Shown here: positions 1 through 10,253 of the stretch, piece after piece | Position numbering within the stretch: position 1 is the stretch's first letter | Layout: each line of letters opens with the position of its first letter | NCBI RefSeq assembly: GCF_022869785.1 | Contig: NZ_CP094997.1 | Span: 6,329,001-6,393,000 of the forward strand | Direction: 5' to 3' | Length of the DNA: 64,000 nucleotides | Origin: Dyadobacter chenwenxiniae | GTDB taxonomy: Bacteria > Bacteroidota > Bacteroidia > Cytophagales > Spirosomataceae | Notes under the pieces: generated by a model | Told to the model about the DNA's origin: nothing | Databases searched by the model: none | The model's input: only the letters and a program-made list of their open reading frames with translations | Translations under genes and position numbers: made by a program

Positions 1-1593
1 GTGGAACCCATGATTAATCTCAAAACTGAATCGGGAAAACAGCTTTTTCGACAGGTTTTGGCTAATACGGCGACATTGGTAAAAAAATACAAAGGCTCAC
101 TTTCGGGAGAGCATGGCGACGGGCGGTTAAGGGGCGAGTTCATCCCTTATATGATGGGCAGCGAAGTGTATGAAATGTTCCGGCAGGTGAAACGCATCTG
201 GGATCCCGAAGGAATTTTCAATGCCAATAAAATCGTAGATACGCCGCCGATGAACGAGTTCCTGCGCTATGAGCAGGATAAGCCGCAGCCCGAAATCAAG
301 ACGATTTTTGATTTTTCCAAGCAGGAAGGGATGCTTCGTTTGGCTGAAAAATGCAGTGGATCAGGCGATTGCCGCAAAACGGAACTCACCGGCGGCACCA
401 TGTGCCCGAGTTACATGGCAACCCGGCGGGAGCGTGATACGACACGCGCACGTGCCAACATTCTGAGACAATATCTGACACCAGGTAATAAAAAAGAACA
501 GATCGCGGTGACGCAAGACATGGTAAAAGAAGTGCTGGATCTTTGTCTTTCGTGCAAAGGCTGCAAGTCTGAATGTCCTTCGAGTGTGGACGTGGGTAAG
601 ATGAAGGCAGAATTTACGCAGCACTATTATGAAACGCACGGCATCCCCATGCGAAGCAAGCTGATCGCCAATTTTTCCAAACAAATGAAGTTGGCCTCAA
701 TCGCGCCGTGGGCATTCAACAGCGTATTTGGAACGCCGTCCCTCCGGAGAATTGCCAATAAAATGGTTGGTTTTCACCCGGAGCGTTCCATGCCGCATTT
801 GCATGCAGAGACATTGGAAAAATGGTGGAAAAAAAGACCGGGGTCTAATCAGGGCAATGTCCGGAAGGTTTATTTGTTCTGTGATGAATTTACAAATTAT
901 AACGATGTAGAAGTTGGGAAAAAGGCCGTTGAGTTGCTGGAAGCAATTGGTTATGAAGTGATTATTCCAAAACATGATGAATCAGGTCGTTCTTATCTTT
1001 CCAAAGGCTTTGTAAAAGAAGCGCAGCAACTGGCCATTAAAAATGTAGCGCAGCTGAAAGATCTGATCACTTATGATACACCCTTGATTGGCATCGAGCC
1101 ATCCGCAATCCTTTCATTCCGAGACGAATACATTGATCTCGTTCCCGCCGAGCAGCGAGAAGATGCCGTGAAGATCTCGGAAAATGCATTGCTTTTTGAG
1201 GAATTCATCGCACGCGAAATCGACGCAAAACGGATTAACAAGAATGTTTTTACACAAAAAAAGCAACTGATCAAGTTGCACGGGCACTGTCATCAAAAAG
1301 CATTGTCTACATTATCTGCTTCTAAAAAAGCATTGTCGCTTCCTGAAAATTATCAGGTTCAGCTGATTCCTTCGGGTTGCTGTGGCATGGCTGGCTCCTT
1401 TGGTTATGAAGAAGAACATTACGCCGTTTCTATGCAAATCGGAGAGCTTGTGCTGTTTCCAACTGTCCGCCAGCAACCGGATGAAGTGTTGGTGGCCGCT
1501 GCCGGGACCAGTTGCCGTCATCAAATAAAAGACGGAACAGGACGTCGTTCACAACATCCTGCCGAAATTTTATGGGACGCGCTCGTCAGATAG
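1..1593 (+). CDS. FAD-linked oxidase / Fe-S oxidoreductase, 3' part (5' end outside window)
   Basis: This is the C-terminal 530 residues of a large membrane-associated dehydrogenase in which a GlcD-type FAD-binding subunit is fused to a GlcF-type Fe-S subunit, as in D-lactate or glycolate oxidases. Seen: the end of the FAD-oxidase C-terminal domain (SGEHGDGRLRGEF near residue 35); a Cys-rich stretch at about 118-135; a [4Fe-4S] motif CLSCKGCKSECP near 183-194; and CCG-type cysteine motifs late in the protein (HGHCHQKA and SGCCGMAGSFGYEEEHY). The first codon in the window is GTG, but complete family members approach 1,000 residues, so the reading frame almost certainly begins upstream. The substrate (lactate, glycolate or another 2-hydroxy acid) cannot be decided from this part. 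Confidence 0.85.
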   Translation: MEPMINLKTESGKQLFRQVLANTATLVKKYKGSLSGEHGDGRLRGEFIPYMMGSEVYEMFRQVKRIWDPEGIFNANKIVDTPPMNEFLRYEQDKPQPEIKTIFDFSKQEGMLRLAEKCSGSGDCRKTELTGGTMCPSYMATRRERDTTRARANILRQYLTPGNKKEQIAVTQDMVKEVLDLCLSCKGCKSECPSSVDVGKMKAEFTQHYYETHGIPMRSKLIANFSKQMKLASIAPWAFNSVFGTPSLRRIANKMVGFHPERSMPHLHAETLEKWWKKRPGSNQGNVRKVYLFCDEFTNYNDVEVGKKAVELLEAIGYEVIIPKHDESGRSYLSKGFVKEAQQLAIKNVAQLKDLITYDTPLIGIEPSAILSFRDEYIDLVPAEQREDAVKISENALLFEEFIAREIDAKRINKNVFTQKKQLIKLHGHCHQKALSTLSASKKALSLPENYQVQLIPSGCCGMAGSFGYEEEHYAVSMQIGELVLFPTVRQQPDEVLVAAAGTSCRHQIKDGTGRRSQHPAEILWDALVR

Positions 1594-1598
1594 CGTTA

Positions 1599-1844
1599 CT
1601 ATTCGGTTTTGCGCACATTTTCCATAATGGTGTCCGATGCAACACTGTCAGCAGCTGCTGCTCCGGCTGCCCCTGTTTCCTGTGATGAAGGGGTTTCTGA
1701 TTCTTTAAAATTCTCGTTGTGGTTAAAAAATCCACCCCAAAAAGCGATTGCCATCAACACAATTCCCACTCCTAATACCCATTTCCAGACATTTTTCGTA
1801 TTCTTGGTTGCTCTGGCTTGGTCGTCAGTTTCTCGGCTGTCCAT
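1599..1844 (-). CDS. Small single-span membrane protein, hypothetical
   Basis: An 81-residue protein, convergent with and 5 bp from the oxidoreductase stop. It has a charged N-terminus, one hydrophobic helix at about 23-41 (WVLGVGIVLMAIAFWGGFF) and an Ala/Ser/Glu-rich low-complexity tail. I do not recognise a family. The composition and clean ATG start suggest a real gene, but there is no functional evidence. Confidence 0.5.
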   Translation of the reverse strand: MDSRETDDQARATKNTKNVWKWVLGVGIVLMAIAFWGGFFNHNENFKESETPSSQETGAAGAAAADSVASDTIMENVRKTE

Positions 1845-2056
1845 TGGTTCAATGATTTAGTTTGCACTGGCAATTACCAAAGTTGTACCAAAGCGTTAAA
1901 AAGCGATTTGAAGGGTTTTATATAACATTGTGTTGATAAAATTTCCCCAATCAAAGTCATTTGTAAAAAATGTAATAAAACAGGTATGTTTGATGTTAAC
2001 TTAGTTGAAAAATAGATACTCAAACAAAGACTTTATTACAATATTCAGCCATCTCT

Positions 2057-2797
2057 ATGAAAATTTCCTTCAATTACTTTACATCCCTTATTGCATTAAT
2101 CCTATTATTCAGTTTCGAAAGCAACGCTCAGAACACACGCAGTTTTTTTTCCGTAACAGGTGGATACAGCTTACCGGTAGGAGAACTTGCCCGGGAAAAA
2201 CTGGATGATCCATTCGCTGGTTTAACCGGTTCGGGTTATTTTGGACAAGCCAATTACGATTTTCGGGTTGCACGCTGGATCGGTCTGCGGGCTTCGGGAA
2301 GTATGAACATTAACAAGACCAACTCCCAGCCGATTTTGGACAAAGCCAATAGCTACGCACAGATTTTGAATGAGTCCTTTACATGGCAGAGCAAGGTTTC
2401 CAATTGGAAGCTCAATGCACTAATGGTCGGCCCGGCATTGTACATTAACATGAATAGGGTGCAGCTGGAACTCCATGCCCAAGCGGGGAAAGTCTGGGCA
2501 AATTCTCCAACTGTTGACCTGGTAGGAACCTCGGAAGCAGGCGGGGCCCCGATCAATGTCAGCCTTAAAAAGGCATCGACTTCTGCTTTCGGGCTTGCCG
2601 GTGGGGCCAGTTTGCGCTTACCATTATCAGGTGCATTGTTTTTTCAATTGAGTGGAGACGTGATAGGCGCGGAAGCGGAAATTAAGGATGTTACCATTCG
2701 GGCCGTTCGTGGTTCTTTCGATTTTTCTGAACAAGTAAGCGAAAAGCGCTTTATTGGTGTGGTGAATGTGGGTGCAGGCTTTGGCTTTGCGTTTTAA
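2057..2797 (+). CDS. Outer-membrane beta-barrel protein
   Basis: A 246-residue protein with a cleavable signal peptide (hydrophobic residues 8-20, then SNAQ) followed by alternating amphipathic strands ending in an aromatic residue (GAGFGFAF), as in small outer-membrane barrels of the Bacteroidota. It resembles the outer membrane protein beta-barrel domain (OMP_b-brl) class. No catalytic motif is visible and the ligand is unknown. It is a single gene followed by a strong hairpin. Confidence 0.7.
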   Translation: MKISFNYFTSLIALILLFSFESNAQNTRSFFSVTGGYSLPVGELAREKLDDPFAGLTGSGYFGQANYDFRVARWIGLRASGSMNINKTNSQPILDKANSYAQILNESFTWQSKVSNWKLNALMVGPALYINMNRVQLELHAQAGKVWANSPTVDLVGTSEAGGAPINVSLKKASTSAFGLAGGASLRLPLSGALFFQLSGDVIGAEAEIKDVTIRAVRGSFDFSEQVSEKRFIGVVNVGAGFGFAF

Positions 2798-2812
2798 CAG
2801 CTATAACATCAT

Positions 2813-2857
2813 AACAGAAACGGGTCCGATGCCGCACGCATCTGACCCGTTTCTGTT
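2813..2857. terminator. Bidirectional hairpin terminator
   Basis: Perfect 14-bp arms AACAGAAACGGGTC (2813-2826) and GACCCGTTTCTGTT (2844-2857). The loop can extend the stem with GATGC/GCATC (2828-2832 and 2838-2842). It lies between the convergent barrel-protein gene and the SusD-like gene and can serve both. Confidence 0.8.
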
Positions 2858-2878
2858 TTACCCTCAACCACTCGGCAC

Positions 2879-4339
2879 TTATTTGGCGAACCAAAGTTTC
2901 AGTTTCATGTCATTCTTCCCACCCTGGCTGGCCAAAGCGGCTGCGAAGTTTTCATAGTTCAACGACTCCTCGGAACCCGGGTAGGGCATGCGGGTAGGAA
3001 TGACATTCTGGTTTGTATTCAAAACCGGTGGCTGCAATGCGGGAATTCCCGTTCTGCGATATTCCGTCCACGCTTCGAGTCCCTGGCCGTAAAGCGCGAT
3101 CCATTTTTGCTCCATAATCTGCGTGTAACCAGCTGCGCCTGCTTTTAATGCATTGGCCGTCAGATATGCCGGCGCAACAGTCAGCTTGTATTGCGCGTGG
3201 GATGCAGTGATGGCATCTGTATAGTTTTTTTCAACATCGCCGGCAGCCGCAATGCCTTTGTAAGCAAATTCAGCTTTCAAAAACAGCAACTCTGCGTAGC
3301 TCATGATTACACCCGGAGCAGTAGGAGCAATGAAATAGGCGCCAACGCGTGAAGTGTTTTCCAGTCCCAGCTTACCGGCTTCGGAAGAAGAAAGCCCGTT
3401 TGGAACACCTACATAAGCCGGTTCAAGCGTGGAAAGGTTGGCGTAAACAGGCAATCGAACATCACCCAGCGCTTTCAGTTTGTTGACCAATGTTGCGCTT
3501 ACCCGGTGATCGTCACGGGTTTTGCGGTTCACATTCACCGGATTCTGGTTGTTGGTAACGTCCAGGTAATTCAGCTGAATGTTTTCTGTCACTGTTCCAA
3601 TGACCGGATATTTAGCCGGATCACTCAAAATCCGTGTAACCTCTGCTTTTACATCAAGCGGCGCGTCCGTTTTGTCGATCATGCGGCTCAAAATCCGCAG
3701 GCTCAATGTGTTTGCAAATTTTTTCCACTTCATAAGGTCATTGCCAAACAGGATATCACCACTGATTGCAACGCTTTTGTCCGTTGCATTAATGGCTTCG
3801 CCTGCCGTTTTCAGCTCTGCAATCAACCCGGCGTACACATCTTTTTGCGCATCGTATTTGGGAAGTAATGTGCCTTCCAGGCCTTGCAAGGCATCTTTGT
3901 AAGGAATGTCACCATAAATATCGGTAAGCAGCGAGAACACCCACGAACGCATAATGATAGCTACGGACTGGTAATTTACGTTGTTAGTTTCCTGACCAAT
4001 CTTGTCAATGCGCTGATAATCAGCCAGGGATTCAATGTAAAGCCCTTGCCAGCCAGCAGTGTATACATCACTTGAAACCGTATATTGATCAATGTCGGTA
4101 TACTGAATGCGCGCCCAGTGCTGCGAAAAGCCATCGCCAACATCCATTCCGAGTGCACCACCCCAGTAAATGTCCACGGCACTCTGGATCCCGTGAGGCA
4201 AAAACAAATCCGCGGTGCCGGAAGCTGCACTGTTATTATTTGTATTAATCTCCTCAAAATCACCCGTGCAGCTCGCAAATCCCAGCAATGTTGCAGAAAG
4301 AAGCCCTTTAAAAATGAATGCGTTTATATTCTTTTTCAT
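2879..4339 (-). CDS. SusD/RagB-family outer-membrane lipoprotein (SusD-like_2 type)
   Basis: A 486-residue surface lipoprotein that would bind a nutrient (glycan or peptide) and hand it to the SusC partner encoded just upstream. Seen: signal peptide with lipobox LLGFASC (Cys25) followed by GDFEEINTN, the usual start of the SusD-like_2 group; an alpha-helical TPR-rich body; and the typical C-terminal SusD region with EQKWIALYGQGLEAWTEYRR. It lies 23 bp after the SusC-like gene, so the two form an operon. No hydrolases or FecR/sigma genes sit beside this pair, so the substrate cannot be inferred. Confidence 0.9.
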   Translation of the reverse strand: MKKNINAFIFKGLLSATLLGFASCTGDFEEINTNNNSAASGTADLFLPHGIQSAVDIYWGGALGMDVGDGFSQHWARIQYTDIDQYTVSSDVYTAGWQGLYIESLADYQRIDKIGQETNNVNYQSVAIIMRSWVFSLLTDIYGDIPYKDALQGLEGTLLPKYDAQKDVYAGLIAELKTAGEAINATDKSVAISGDILFGNDLMKWKKFANTLSLRILSRMIDKTDAPLDVKAEVTRILSDPAKYPVIGTVTENIQLNYLDVTNNQNPVNVNRKTRDDHRVSATLVNKLKALGDVRLPVYANLSTLEPAYVGVPNGLSSSEAGKLGLENTSRVGAYFIAPTAPGVIMSYAELLFLKAEFAYKGIAAAGDVEKNYTDAITASHAQYKLTVAPAYLTANALKAGAAGYTQIMEQKWIALYGQGLEAWTEYRRTGIPALQPPVLNTNQNVIPTRMPYPGSEESLNYENFAAALASQGGKNDMKLKLWFAK

Positions 4340-4362
4340 ATCATTTCGATTAACAGAATGTC

Positions 4363-7300
4363 TTATAAGTTAAAGCTGATGTTGAACCCCATCGTTTTCG
4401 TAGTTGGGATCTGACCGTTTTCTATGCCTTGCAGGTTACCGTCGTTGTAATAGCTGGTTTCAGGATCGATGTGGGGCAGGTTGCTTTTCAGCAAAGCAAG
4501 GTTACGTCCTACAATAGAAACAGCGATGTCGCGGAAAGGCAGTTTGTTGAAAACTTTGCCGGAAATCATATAAGTCAATTTTACTTCGCGCAGCTTCACA
4601 TAACTCGCGTCGAAAATGGTGTTCTCGTTGTTGGTCAGCAGATAATATTTGTGATGATATTCTTCCGACGAAATCCTCTTTTCGTTTGGCACATATTCGG
4701 GAGCAGCAGCAGTTCCCTTATTAACAACCCCGGCACCAATAACCCCTTCTTCGCGACCAAATGTTGTTTCTTTCAAAACCCCCGTATAACGACCAATGTT
4801 GATCGATTGGGAGAAAATGTCCCCGCCAGATTTTACATCAATCAATGTGCTCAAAGAGAATCCTTTGTAAGTAAATGTGTTGGAAATGCCACCGATCCAG
4901 TCCGGCGTAAAACTCCCCAAAACACGGCTCACCGGATTGATCATCGGATATCCCTGTGCGTCGTAAACGATCTGTCCGTCCGGAGCGCGTAAAAAGCCTT
5001 TTCCGAAGAATGTTCCATATGGTTGCCCTACGCGCGCTTCAACAGAAAGGCCACGGAATGAGCTTGTGGTGGTTGCTTGCGTAAGCGAGTTGTAACTTGT
5101 ATTGAGCTGGTAAGTTGTAAGGCCGCCGTCCAGTGAAAGCACCTTGTTTTTGTTTTTGGCCCAGTTCAAACCAATGTCCCACTGAAAATTATTCAGCTTA
5201 ACTGGCGTTGCTGTAAGCTGAATTTCCATACCCGAGTTTTTGATTTTTCCTGCATTTAAAAGTTTGGATAAAAAACCTGTTGCATTGGAAATGTTCACAT
5301 CAAGAATCTGGTTTTTTGATACTTTGCTGTAATAAGTCACATCAATGCCCACGCGGTTTTGCCATAATCTGATGTCCGTTCCAATCTCGTAAGAAGAAGT
5401 AATTTCCGGTTTCAGGTTCGCATTCAGCATGGCATTGTTTTCGGACAAGCTCGGCGTGCTTCCCCAGGCATTTTCGTATTTGTAAGTGCTCACGAGGCGA
5501 TACGGGTCCGTATCGTTACCAACCTGCGCGACGCCCGCCCTGATTTTGGCAAAGGAAAGCACAGAAGATCTTACATTGAACATATCCGTAATGATCGCAC
5601 TCACAGCCGCGGAAGGATAGAAGTAAGAGCGGTTATCAGAAGGCAATGTGCTCGACCAGTCGTTTCGCGCGGTAAGATCTACGAAAAGATAATTCCTGAA
5701 ACCAAGGTTAGCAGAGGCGTAAAGGCTGTTTACGGTTTTCTTGATAAAACTATTTTCCCCAACCAGCTTCTGACGAGAGTTACCGAAGTTGTAAACTCTC
5801 GGAATGGCTAGTTCCGTCGCGCCCATGTAGTTGCGTTGCGCGTAGTTGGTTCTGTGGTTGCCGCCAATGTTGGCAGTAATGTCAAACTCACCGAATTTAC
5901 GCGTCGCATTCAAAAGGAAATCTGAGTTGGATTCGCGAACGAAAATCTGCTCTTCATTATAAGCATCGAACAAGTTGGAAGTTCCGATTACTGCCTGGCG
6001 CGCTGCCGTTTTGGTTTTGCGGCGGTCTTCATAGAAATCCGTTCCCGTTCTGCCTGTTAATGTTAGCCAGTCTGTAAACTTATATGTTGCGGAGAAATTT
6101 CCGTACAGTCGGTCTTTCTCGTTGGCCCTTGTGCTCTCGTTCAGCAGATAGTAAGGATTCGTCCAATAGTTGTCATTCCAGTTGTTCTGGTAAATGCTGC
6201 CGGGCTTTTTGTAAGCTGTCAATTTATCCATATCCACCTGGCGACCGAACCAGATGAAGTAAAGCCCGAAGTTGTTCCGGTTGTCGCTGCCGTCCTTAAT
6301 GTAATTCCCTGTTGCCCTTACGCTCAGTTTTTTGGTCAGGTTCCAGCCAACGTTCAGAGAAACCGTGCGGCGTTTATAATCTGTATTGGGTAAAATTCCT
6401 GTTTGGCTGAGATTGGTAAAGGATAAACGGAAATCGGCTGTTTCGTTTCCACCTGTGACGGCAACGCTATTCGTATATGTTTTGCCGGTTTCGAAGAATT
6501 TGTCCACATTATCAGGATGCGCGATCCACGGCGTCGGCGTTCTTGTGCCGTCTGCCGCAATGGGCGAATCGAACTGGGGCAACAATCTGCCGTCCAGTCT
6601 AGGGCCCCAGCTTTCATCCACACCATCGCCTTTTCCGCCGCCTTTTCCATCCACATAAGAAAACTGGCCGGCTGCACCCTGGCCATATTCATTCTGCCAT
6701 TCTGGAAGCCTGAATGGGCTCTCAAATGCAGTATTTGTGTTAAATGACACACCAATGCCCTTTGTTCCCTTTCCGCTTTTGGTCGTGATCAAAACCACAC
6801 CATTGGCGCCGCGTGAACCGTAAAGTGCTGCTGCACTGGGCCCTTTCAAGACGTTGATCGATTCCACATCGTCCGGGTTAATGGATGCCGCAGCATTGCC
6901 ATAATCCACGCCCGTTCCCGAGCCGAAGTTGCTGTTATCCACTGGAACGCCGTCTACAACGAACAGAGGCTGATTATTGCTTCCTATCGAGCTGGCGCCG
7001 CGGATGATCATCCGGGAAGACGATCCCGGCGCACCATTGGAATTGGTCACCTGTACACCCGCAAGCCGTCCCGAAAGTGAGTTAACAAGGTTGGTTTCAC
7101 GCGCTTGCGTAAGCGTTTTTCCGCTCACTTCCTGCACAGAATAACCCAGCGCTTTCTTCTCGCGGGCTATACCCAGGGCCGTGACCACAATCTCGCTGAA
7201 TTGCGTAGCGTCCTGTTCAAGCGTAATGTCCAGTGTTGTTTTGTTGCCGACGGGCAGCTCTAATGTTTTGTAGCCGATAAAAGAGACTACGAGGGTTGCG

Positions 7301-7500
7301 CCGGAAGGGGCGCTGATGGTAAACTCGCCGTTCGCATCGGTTGTGCTGCCCCGGCTGGTGCCTTTGATGAGGATGCTGGCACCCGGAAGGTTCCCGTCGT
7401 CAGACTGAACCTTGCCCTTGATGTTCAGGTCCTGTGCGAAACCCGCGCCCGTGAGCAGCAATAGCATCGACAGAAAGCCCAAAGTAAAGACTTTTCTCAT
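4363..7500 (-). CDS. SusC/RagA-family TonB-linked outer-membrane transporter
   Basis: A 1,045-residue TonB-dependent transporter. In order: signal peptide (residues 1-22, ending GAGFAQ); a CarboxypepD-reg-like domain (about 26-105, with GKVQSDDGNLPGASILIKGT); a plug domain (about 115-235, with GVQVTNSNGAPGSSSRMIIRG and the SusC signature VLKGPSAAALYGSRGANGVV); and a 22-strand barrel ending in NISFNL. It lacks the N-terminal STN signalling domain found in the other SusC of this window, which fits the absence of a FecR/sigma pair here. It is cotranscribed with the downstream SusD-like gene and divergent from thrA. The 278-bp AT-rich gap between the two start codons holds both promoters. Confidence 0.93.
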   Translation of the reverse strand: MRKVFTLGFLSMLLLLTGAGFAQDLNIKGKVQSDDGNLPGASILIKGTSRGSTTDANGEFTISAPSGATLVVSFIGYKTLELPVGNKTTLDITLEQDATQFSEIVVTALGIAREKKALGYSVQEVSGKTLTQARETNLVNSLSGRLAGVQVTNSNGAPGSSSRMIIRGASSIGSNNQPLFVVDGVPVDNSNFGSGTGVDYGNAAASINPDDVESINVLKGPSAAALYGSRGANGVVLITTKSGKGTKGIGVSFNTNTAFESPFRLPEWQNEYGQGAAGQFSYVDGKGGGKGDGVDESWGPRLDGRLLPQFDSPIAADGTRTPTPWIAHPDNVDKFFETGKTYTNSVAVTGGNETADFRLSFTNLSQTGILPNTDYKRRTVSLNVGWNLTKKLSVRATGNYIKDGSDNRNNFGLYFIWFGRQVDMDKLTAYKKPGSIYQNNWNDNYWTNPYYLLNESTRANEKDRLYGNFSATYKFTDWLTLTGRTGTDFYEDRRKTKTAARQAVIGTSNLFDAYNEEQIFVRESNSDFLLNATRKFGEFDITANIGGNHRTNYAQRNYMGATELAIPRVYNFGNSRQKLVGENSFIKKTVNSLYASANLGFRNYLFVDLTARNDWSSTLPSDNRSYFYPSAAVSAIITDMFNVRSSVLSFAKIRAGVAQVGNDTDPYRLVSTYKYENAWGSTPSLSENNAMLNANLKPEITSSYEIGTDIRLWQNRVGIDVTYYSKVSKNQILDVNISNATGFLSKLLNAGKIKNSGMEIQLTATPVKLNNFQWDIGLNWAKNKNKVLSLDGGLTTYQLNTSYNSLTQATTTSSFRGLSVEARVGQPYGTFFGKGFLRAPDGQIVYDAQGYPMINPVSRVLGSFTPDWIGGISNTFTYKGFSLSTLIDVKSGGDIFSQSINIGRYTGVLKETTFGREEGVIGAGVVNKGTAAAPEYVPNEKRISSEEYHHKYYLLTNNENTIFDASYVKLREVKLTYMISGKVFNKLPFRDIAVSIVGRNLALLKSNLPHIDPETSYYNDGNLQGIENGQIPTTKTMGFNISFNL

Positions 7501-7680
7501 AATTGAATTTTTAAGGAGTGAACTAGTTAGGTAATTGTTGCACCGAATTATATTCTAGTGAAACTTAAATTCGCACAATAAAAATTTAGATAAAAATCTT
7601 TTGATAAAATATTACTAACATTAAATGAATTTATTTGAAACATTATATTTTTCAAATGGATGTTTATATGGCTACTAATC

Positions 7681-7714
7681 TTTGAAGTATAGGGCGTCCG
7701 AATTGTTATATTTG
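7681..7714 (+). promoter_or_regulatory. Predicted thrA promoter, Bacteroidota type
   Basis: TTTG at 7681-7684 and TATATTTG at 7707-7714, separated by 22 bp, match the Bacteroidota -33 (TTTG) and -7 (TAnnTTTG) elements. The -7 box ends 64 bp before the thrA ATG. Confidence 0.6.
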
Positions 7715-7778
7715 CATTCGGTTCAAACCCGATGACGGCGAACCAATTGATCATCTGCATATTCGAATATAGCTTTAA

Positions 7779-10235
7779 ATGAAGGTTCTTAAATTTGGCG
7801 GCACCTCTGTCGGTTCGGTTGACAGCATTAAAACAGTAATAAGTATCCTTGAAAAAAACCTGGCGGAAGGGGAGCGCATCGCGGTCGTTTTTTCGGCTAT
7901 GGGCGGTGTTACGAACCGGTTGATCGAGATCGGTAAAATGGCTGCTGCCGGAAATCCAGAGTATTTGGAATTTCTGAAAGTGGTTGAGGAAAGGCACTTT
8001 GCAGTGGTAAGAGGGCTGATTCCTGTGAAGAATCAAAGCAGCACATTTGCGGCCATTAGGGGAATTTTCAATGAGCTGGAAGATATATTAAGAGGTGTTT
8101 CCTGGATTAAGGAGCTTTCGGAAAGGACGCTGGACCTGATCATGAGCTTCGGCGAGCGCCTATCCACATTGGTTATCACCGAAATACTGAAAAGCAAAGG
8201 CATAGCAGCCGAATTTTGTGATGCCCGCCAGATCATTCATACCAATGCGACTTACGGAATGGGCGATGTGAATTTTGAGATCACAAATCGTCAGATCCTC
8301 GAATACTTTGCCAAAACATCCGCTTTGCAATGCGTAACGGGCTTTATAGCTTCCACAGCGGAAGGCGTAACGACCACATTGGGCCGTGGCGGTTCCGACT
8401 ATACAGCCTCGATCATTGCAGCAGCTTTGGATGCCGATTCCATTGAAATATGGACAGACGTAGACGGCATGATGACCGCAGATCCGCGCAAAGTGGCCAA
8501 TGCGTTCACCATTCCCTCTATATCTTATTCGGAAGCGATGGAGCTTTCCCATTTCGGCGCGAAAGTGATCTATCCGCCGAGTTTGCAGCCTGCCTTTGCA
8601 AAGAATATTACTTTGAAAGTCCTGAATACATTCAATGTTGATTTTGAAGGAACCTATGTTCAAAAAGCCGCTAACGGTAAGGACTATGCGATCACCGGGA
8701 TTTCCTCTATCGACGAGATTGCTCTAGTGAACATTCAGGGAAGTGGCATGATAGGCGTTGCCGGGATTTCCGGAAGGCTTTTTACAGCACTTTCCAACAA
8801 TGCCATCAGCGTAATTCTGATTTCCCAGGCATCTTCCGAACATTCGATTTGTTTTTCAATTGATCCAAAAAATGCACAGCGTGCGACGGAAGTTCTTGAA
8901 AAGGAGTTTGCGACTGAGATTTCATTGGGGCATATCGATAGCATTGCCATCGAAAAAAGTCTTTCCATCATCGCGATTGTTGGTGAAGGCATGAAAAAGA
9001 GCACGGGTGTTTCCGGTAAGCTGTTTTCTGTTTTGGGTAAAAACGGGATTAATGTTGTTGCGACGGCGCAAGGATCTTCCGAGCTGAACATATCCGTAGT
9101 AATTGCGAAAGGTGACCTTTCCAAAGCGCTTAATGCCATTCACGGCGTGTTTTTTCAATCAGAAACACGTTCGCTTAACTTATTTATTGTAGGAATGGGC
9201 TTGATCGGCGGCACTTTGCTGAACCAGATCAAAAATCAGACAAAATACTTAAGAGAAGAAAAATTACTGAACCTGAACATAGCGGGTTTGACCAACACAA
9301 AAAAAATGCTGCTTGATCCGGATGGGATTCAGCCAGACAACTGGCGTGATCGCGTGATGGACGAAGGCGTGAAAACAAGCTTGCCTGCGTTTGTGCAGCG
9401 CATGATCGAGCTCAATTTGCCCAACAGCGTTTTTGTGGATTGTACATCGGATAAGGACATTGTGCAGTATTATCATATGTTGCTGGACGCCAGCATTTCT
9501 GTCGTGACGCCTAACAAGGTTGCCAATTCGGGTTCTTACTCGGAATATGTTTCGTTACAGCGGACCGCGTTGCAGCGCGGGGTTAAGTTCTTATACGAAA
9601 CCAATGTGGGGGCAGGCTTACCAATCATAAACACCATTCAAGGGCTGATGGCCAGTGGCGATAAGTTCCTGAAAATCGAGGCGATCCTTTCCGGGACGCT
9701 GTCTTACATTTTCAATAATTTCGGACCCGGAATCCGTTTTGCGGACGTGGTTAGGGAAGCGAAAGTAAAAGGTTTTACAGAGCCAGATCCCCGCGAAGAT
9801 CTGAGCGGAGCAGACGTAGGGCGTAAAATATTGATCCTCGCGCGTGAAGTCGGCGTGCAACTGGAAGCCGATGAAATTACGATCAAAGCCATTTTACCAG
9901 GCAATTGCCTGAATGCACCCACCGTGGAAGCATTTTTCCAGGAATTGGAAATCTCCGACGGCTTCTTCGCAAGCATGCAAGCAGCAGCCGAGGCTAAGCA
10001 GGAAAAACTGCGCTTTATCGCCACATTGGAAAATGGAAAAGCAAGCATTGAGCTGAAAACCGTTGATGCCCAGCATCCTTTTTATACATTATCAGGAAGC
10101 GATAATATTGTCTCCTTCACAACAGAACGTTACAAAGATCGCCCGCTTGTCATCAAAGGCCCGGGAGCCGGCGCCGAGGTGACTGCCTCCGGCGTCTTCG
10201 CGGATATCATGAGTATTAGTAGTTATTTGGGGTAA
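7779..10235 (+). CDS. thrA: Bifunctional aspartate kinase / homoserine dehydrogenase I
   Basis: An 818-residue cytoplasmic enzyme catalysing the first and third steps from aspartate to threonine and methionine. In order: aspartate kinase domain (KFGGTSVGS at 5-13); two regulatory ACT-like segments (about 305-460, each with a GxSGxLF pattern); and an NAD(P)-binding homoserine dehydrogenase domain (FIVGMGLIGGTLL near 470) with the catalytic signature KGFTEPDPREDLSGADVGRK near 675. The length matches fused ThrA proteins (about 815-820). The start is the ATG directly before KVLKFGGTS. thrB follows after 18 bp. The ACT domains predict feedback control by threonine, which is family knowledge and not shown here. 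Confidence 0.96.
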   Translation: MKVLKFGGTSVGSVDSIKTVISILEKNLAEGERIAVVFSAMGGVTNRLIEIGKMAAAGNPEYLEFLKVVEERHFAVVRGLIPVKNQSSTFAAIRGIFNELEDILRGVSWIKELSERTLDLIMSFGERLSTLVITEILKSKGIAAEFCDARQIIHTNATYGMGDVNFEITNRQILEYFAKTSALQCVTGFIASTAEGVTTTLGRGGSDYTASIIAAALDADSIEIWTDVDGMMTADPRKVANAFTIPSISYSEAMELSHFGAKVIYPPSLQPAFAKNITLKVLNTFNVDFEGTYVQKAANGKDYAITGISSIDEIALVNIQGSGMIGVAGISGRLFTALSNNAISVILISQASSEHSICFSIDPKNAQRATEVLEKEFATEISLGHIDSIAIEKSLSIIAIVGEGMKKSTGVSGKLFSVLGKNGINVVATAQGSSELNISVVIAKGDLSKALNAIHGVFFQSETRSLNLFIVGMGLIGGTLLNQIKNQTKYLREEKLLNLNIAGLTNTKKMLLDPDGIQPDNWRDRVMDEGVKTSLPAFVQRMIELNLPNSVFVDCTSDKDIVQYYHMLLDASISVVTPNKVANSGSYSEYVSLQRTALQRGVKFLYETNVGAGLPIINTIQGLMASGDKFLKIEAILSGTLSYIFNNFGPGIRFADVVREAKVKGFTEPDPREDLSGADVGRKILILAREVGVQLEADEITIKAILPGNCLNAPTVEAFFQELEISDGFFASMQAAAEAKQEKLRFIATLENGKASIELKTVDAQHPFYTLSGSDNIVSFTTERYKDRPLVIKGPGAGAEVTASGVFADIMSISSYLG

Positions 10236-10253
10236 GCAAAACAATCATTTATA

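Noticed and set aside
7548..8036. Open frame on the minus strand opposite the thrA start
   Set aside because: It overlaps the conserved N-terminus of thrA and its promoter, and its protein has no recognisable features.
8160..8663. Long frame antisense to thrA
   Set aside because: It is a shadow of the aspartate kinase domain with no features of its own.
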